A stretch of 64,000 bases of DNA from Flavobacterium sp. SUN052 (lineage in GTDB: Bacteria; Bacteroidota; Bacteroidia; Flavobacteriales; Flavobacteriaceae), in NCBI RefSeq assembly GCF_028867935.1, contig NZ_JAPQNS010000001.1, forward strand, positions 1,240,001 through 1,304,000. Direction: 5' to 3'. Under the pieces are notes generated by a model that saw only the letters and a program-made list of their open reading frames with translations, was not told the origin of the DNA and searched no databases. Made by a program: the position numbers and the translations under genes. The first letter of the stretch is position 1. Every line of letters starts with the position of its first letter. Positions 61,464 to 64,000 of the stretch are shown piece by piece.

Positions 61464-64000
61464 ATGAAAAAACTCGTACTAACGGGGCTATTGGGCGTTT
61501 GCCTAACGGCAATCGGTTGGGCGCAAACGACTTTTCCCCGCAACGGAGTTTACGACGAGCGGCCGGGCCTGTTTGCCTTTACCAATGCAACAATTATTGT
61601 TGATTCAAAAACCACCCTTCAAAACGCTACTTTGGTCGTTCGCGATGGCCGTATCGAAGCGGTTGGCGCATCGGCTTCGATACCGGCAGGGGCCGTTGTT
61701 GCCGATTTGAAGGGTCGACGCATCTATCCGTCGCTGATCGACATTGACTCTGATTATGGCATGCCTGAAGTGAGACCAGCACAGGGTGGGTTCCGGGCAG
61801 CTCCGCAGCTTGAATCAAATAAAAAAGGACCCTACTACTGGAATCAGGCTGTTCAGCCGGAGAACGAAGCCGGACAGCTTTTCAAAGCAGCCGGTCCAAG
61901 AGCCGACGAGTATCGTAAACTCGGTTTTGGAGCCGTATTAACGCATCCCCACGATGGTATTGTTCGGGGAACGGGCTCCCTGGTGACCCTGGCCGACGAA
62001 CGCGAAAACAAAGTAGTATTGAAGCATAACCTCTCTGCTCACTACTCGTTTAGCCGGGGCAGTTCGGGTCAAAATTACCCGAACTCGGCAATGGGTGCCG
62101 TGGCGTTGCTTCGGCAAGCCCTGTACGATGCCGACTGGTATAAAAAGGGGGGCTCAAAAGAGCAGGCCAACATCTCGTTGGAGTCTCTGGGTCGTATTCA
62201 AACACTCCCCGCCTTTTTTGAAGCAACCGATAAACTGAGCGTGTTACGCGCCGACAAAGTGGGTGATGAGTTTAATACGCAGTTTATTATTAAAACGGGT
62301 GGTGATGATTATCAACGCATTGATGAAATTAAAGCCACAGGAGCATCGCTGATTGTGCCGGTAAACTACCCCGTTGCCTACGAAGTTGAGGATGCTTGGG
62401 ATGCCGACAATGTGTCGCTTTCGGAGCTGAAGCATTGGGAAATGGCCCCTATGAATGCCGGCATGCTGGCGAAAGCAGGTATTCCGTTTGCGCTGACGAG
62501 TGCGGGCTTACGTAACCGGACCGAATTTTTAGCCAACGTTCGCAAAGCCATCGAAAACGGTCTTACCGAACAACAGGCACTAGATGCCCTGACCACGACA
62601 CCTGCCCGGTTAATGCGGGCCGAAGACATGGTTGGCACCTTACAGGTAGGTAAAGTAGCTAACTTCCTGATTACTTCGGGCAGCTTGTTTGCCGCCGATA
62701 ACGTAATCTACGAAAACTGGATTCAGGGTAAACAATACGTGGTTACCAACCGGAACCTGCCCGATTTGCGGGGTACGTATGCCCTTGTAATTGGCGACCG
62801 CCAAAACCTGAAATTTATTATTTCGGGTGCCAATCCAGAGAAGCCAGAGTATCAGGTAACTATTAACGATACCACTAAACTCACGCCTAAAGTCGCGATC
62901 GACAATAACCTGCTGTCGATGCAAGTAGCTTTAGACAGAAGACAGGCAACTGCTTTAACCCGCCTGACGGGCTACCGGGACGGAACCACTTTTAAAGGGG
63001 ATGGCGAACTGCCAACCGGCAAACTAGTCAACTGGTCGGCAACCCGTACGGGCGATGCTCCCGTGTCTACATCGGCAACATCCCGGTCGGCCACATCCAC
63101 AACCGCTGTATCCACGTCGGCTGTGAGCACGTCGGCAGCTAGCGCCGCGCTACTGTATCCGTTTGTGGGAATGGGTAATGCCAAAAAGCCACAGCCCGAA
63201 ACGATGTTGATCAAAAACGCGACGGTCTGGACGAACGAAGCAGATGGCGTGTTGCAGAATGCCGATGTGATTGTATCGGGTGGAAAAATTCAGCAGGTAG
63301 GCAAAGGACTTACTGCCCCCGCCAACGCCCGCACGATCGACGGAACCGGGAAACACCTGACCAACGGCATCATCGACGAACACTCACATATTGCGCTTTT
63401 ATCAGTAAACGAGGGCTCGCAATCGTCAACAGCCGAAGTGCGGATGGGCGATGTGGTTAACTCTGAAGACATTAACATCTACCGTCAGCTGGCGGGTGGC
63501 GTAACGTCGTCGCAACTGTTGCATGGCTCGGCCAACGCAATTGGTGGTCAATCAGCCCTGATCAAACTGAAATGGGGCGAAGCTCCTGAAGGGCTGTTGA
63601 TTAAAGGTGCCGACGGGTTTATTAAGTTTGCTCTTGGAGAAAACGTGAAGCAGTCAAACGCGGGTGAAACGAACCGAGTGCGGTTTCCACAAACACGGAT
63701 GGGGGTAGAGCAGGTATTTATGGACCACTTCACCCGGGCACGCGAGTACGATAAAGCATGGTCGGTATATAATGGCTTAAATCCCAAAGATAAAGCGAAG
63801 GCTGTGGCTCCCCGCCGGGACATTGAGTTAGAAGCACTGGCTGAAATTCTGAATAAAAAACGCTTCATTACCTGCCACTCCTACGTGCAGTCGGAGATTA
63901 ACATGCTGATGAAAGTGGCCGATTCACTGGGCTTCAAAGTAAACACGTTTACGCACATTCTGGAAGGTTACAAAGTGGCCGACAAAATGGCTAAGCACGG
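61464..64000 (+). CDS. Tandem amidohydrolase-family protein, 3' truncated by window end
   Basis: The frame opens at ATG 61464 with a signal peptide (MKKLVLTGLLGVCLTAIGWAQ) and runs 845 codons to the window edge without a stop. It holds two imidazolonepropionase-like amidohydrolase domains. In the first (about 40-480) the metal motif IDxHxH reads IDIDSD (residues 92-97), so both metal His are Asp and it is probably inactive. A Ser/Thr/Ala-rich linker (about 530-560) follows. The second domain (from about 575) has the metal motif IIDEHSHIAL with His640 and His642. Such long double proteins occur in Bacteroidota as exported putative peptidases or amidohydrolases. The substrate is unknown. Confidence 0.9.
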   Translation, partial: MKKLVLTGLLGVCLTAIGWAQTTFPRNGVYDERPGLFAFTNATIIVDSKTTLQNATLVVRDGRIEAVGASASIPAGAVVADLKGRRIYPSLIDIDSDYGMPEVRPAQGGFRAAPQLESNKKGPYYWNQAVQPENEAGQLFKAAGPRADEYRKLGFGAVLTHPHDGIVRGTGSLVTLADERENKVVLKHNLSAHYSFSRGSSGQNYPNSAMGAVALLRQALYDADWYKKGGSKEQANISLESLGRIQTLPAFFEATDKLSVLRADKVGDEFNTQFIIKTGGDDYQRIDEIKATGASLIVPVNYPVAYEVEDAWDADNVSLSELKHWEMAPMNAGMLAKAGIPFALTSAGLRNRTEFLANVRKAIENGLTEQQALDALTTTPARLMRAEDMVGTLQVGKVANFLITSGSLFAADNVIYENWIQGKQYVVTNRNLPDLRGTYALVIGDRQNLKFIISGANPEKPEYQVTINDTTKLTPKVAIDNNLLSMQVALDRRQATALTRLTGYRDGTTFKGDGELPTGKLVNWSATRTGDAPVSTSATSRSATSTTAVSTSAVSTSAASAALLYPFVGMGNAKKPQPETMLIKNATVWTNEADGVLQNADVIVSGGKIQQVGKGLTAPANARTIDGTGKHLTNGIIDEHSHIALLSVNEGSQSSTAEVRMGDVVNSEDINIYRQLAGGVTSSQLLHGSANAIGGQSALIKLKWGEAPEGLLIKGADGFIKFALGENVKQSNAGETNRVRFPQTRMGVEQVFMDHFTRAREYDKAWSVYNGLNPKDKAKAVAPRRDIELEALAEILNKKRFITCHSYVQSEINMLMKVADSLGFKVNTFTHILEGYKVADKMAKH

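Noticed and set aside
63058..63150. Tandem DNA repeat in the amidohydrolase linker
   Set aside because: The STSA-like units are irregular and stay in frame; it is a low-complexity linker rather than a functional repeat array.

Overview
The window looks like chromosomal DNA of a Cytophagales bacterium (phylum Bacteroidota), closest in style to Spirosoma and relatives. The reasons are the 7TMR-DISM histidine kinases, DUF1343, DUF1080 and DUF2911 proteins, BatB/BatC genes, a secreted xylanase with a type IX secretion tail, TTTG/TAnnTTTG promoters, and roughly 50% GC. No phage, plasmid, CRISPR array or complete insertion sequence is visible. This placement is inferred from gene content, not from a search.

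Layout. 1-7.1 kb: three paralogous membrane sensor kinases, a divergent DUF1343 muramidase and one LuxR-type response regulator. The conserved kinase residues are split among the three sensors. 7.1-22.9 kb: metabolic and accessory genes (cupins, ketopantoate reductase, CocE-type hydrolase, a frameshifted MocR regulator, AraC regulator, frameshifted cupin and alcohol dehydrogenase, sulfatase, exported agmatine-deiminase-like protein, photolyase-like protein, exported MetX-like hydrolase). 23.2-31 kb: a 1375-residue GH10 xylanase, HAD phosphatase, DUF1080 protein, a small membrane protein and an acyltransferase broken by a stop codon. 31.06-31.39 kb: tRNA-Arg, tRNA-Pro and tRNA-Ser. 31.6-38.4 kb: BatB/BatC, then a tight thiolase-purC-STAS-RNase Z-CdaA (c-di-AMP synthase) cluster, a DUF4332 protein and a 58-residue protein. 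39.1-41.5 kb: UDP-glucose dehydrogenase and UDP-glucuronate decarboxylase, the two steps to UDP-xylose. 41.9-47.6 kb: acyl-CoA dehydrogenase, LuxC-type reductase divergent from a ferredoxin, and an outer-membrane porin plus AmtB pair. 47.7-57.7 kb: an NtrY-like kinase, a Gfo/Idh/MocA oxidoreductase, and a leftward operon HlyD-TolC-ABC ATPase-two FtsX permeases-NtrC-type regulator. 57.8-64 kb: a DUF2911 gene broken by a stop codon, a second oxidoreductase, a VOC protein, an exported unknown, and a large tandem amidohydrolase running off the window.

Two systems stand out. In the kinase cluster, sensor 1 keeps the phospho-accepting His but has a damaged ATP lid, sensor 2 keeps the ATPase motifs but lacks the His, and sensor 3 lacks both. 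This suggests trans-phosphorylation in a hetero-oligomer feeding the single response regulator. Upstream of the efflux operon there is a near-consensus sigma-54 promoter preceded by a perfect 22-bp-arm palindrome containing two TGTGCGA-type dyads. The NtrC-type regulator encoded at the operon's end is the obvious candidate activator.

Five genes are each interrupted by what looks like a single lesion (three frameshifts, two in-frame TAA codons), and several families of palindromic intergenic repeats recur. The interruptions could be real decay or sequence error; the window alone cannot decide.
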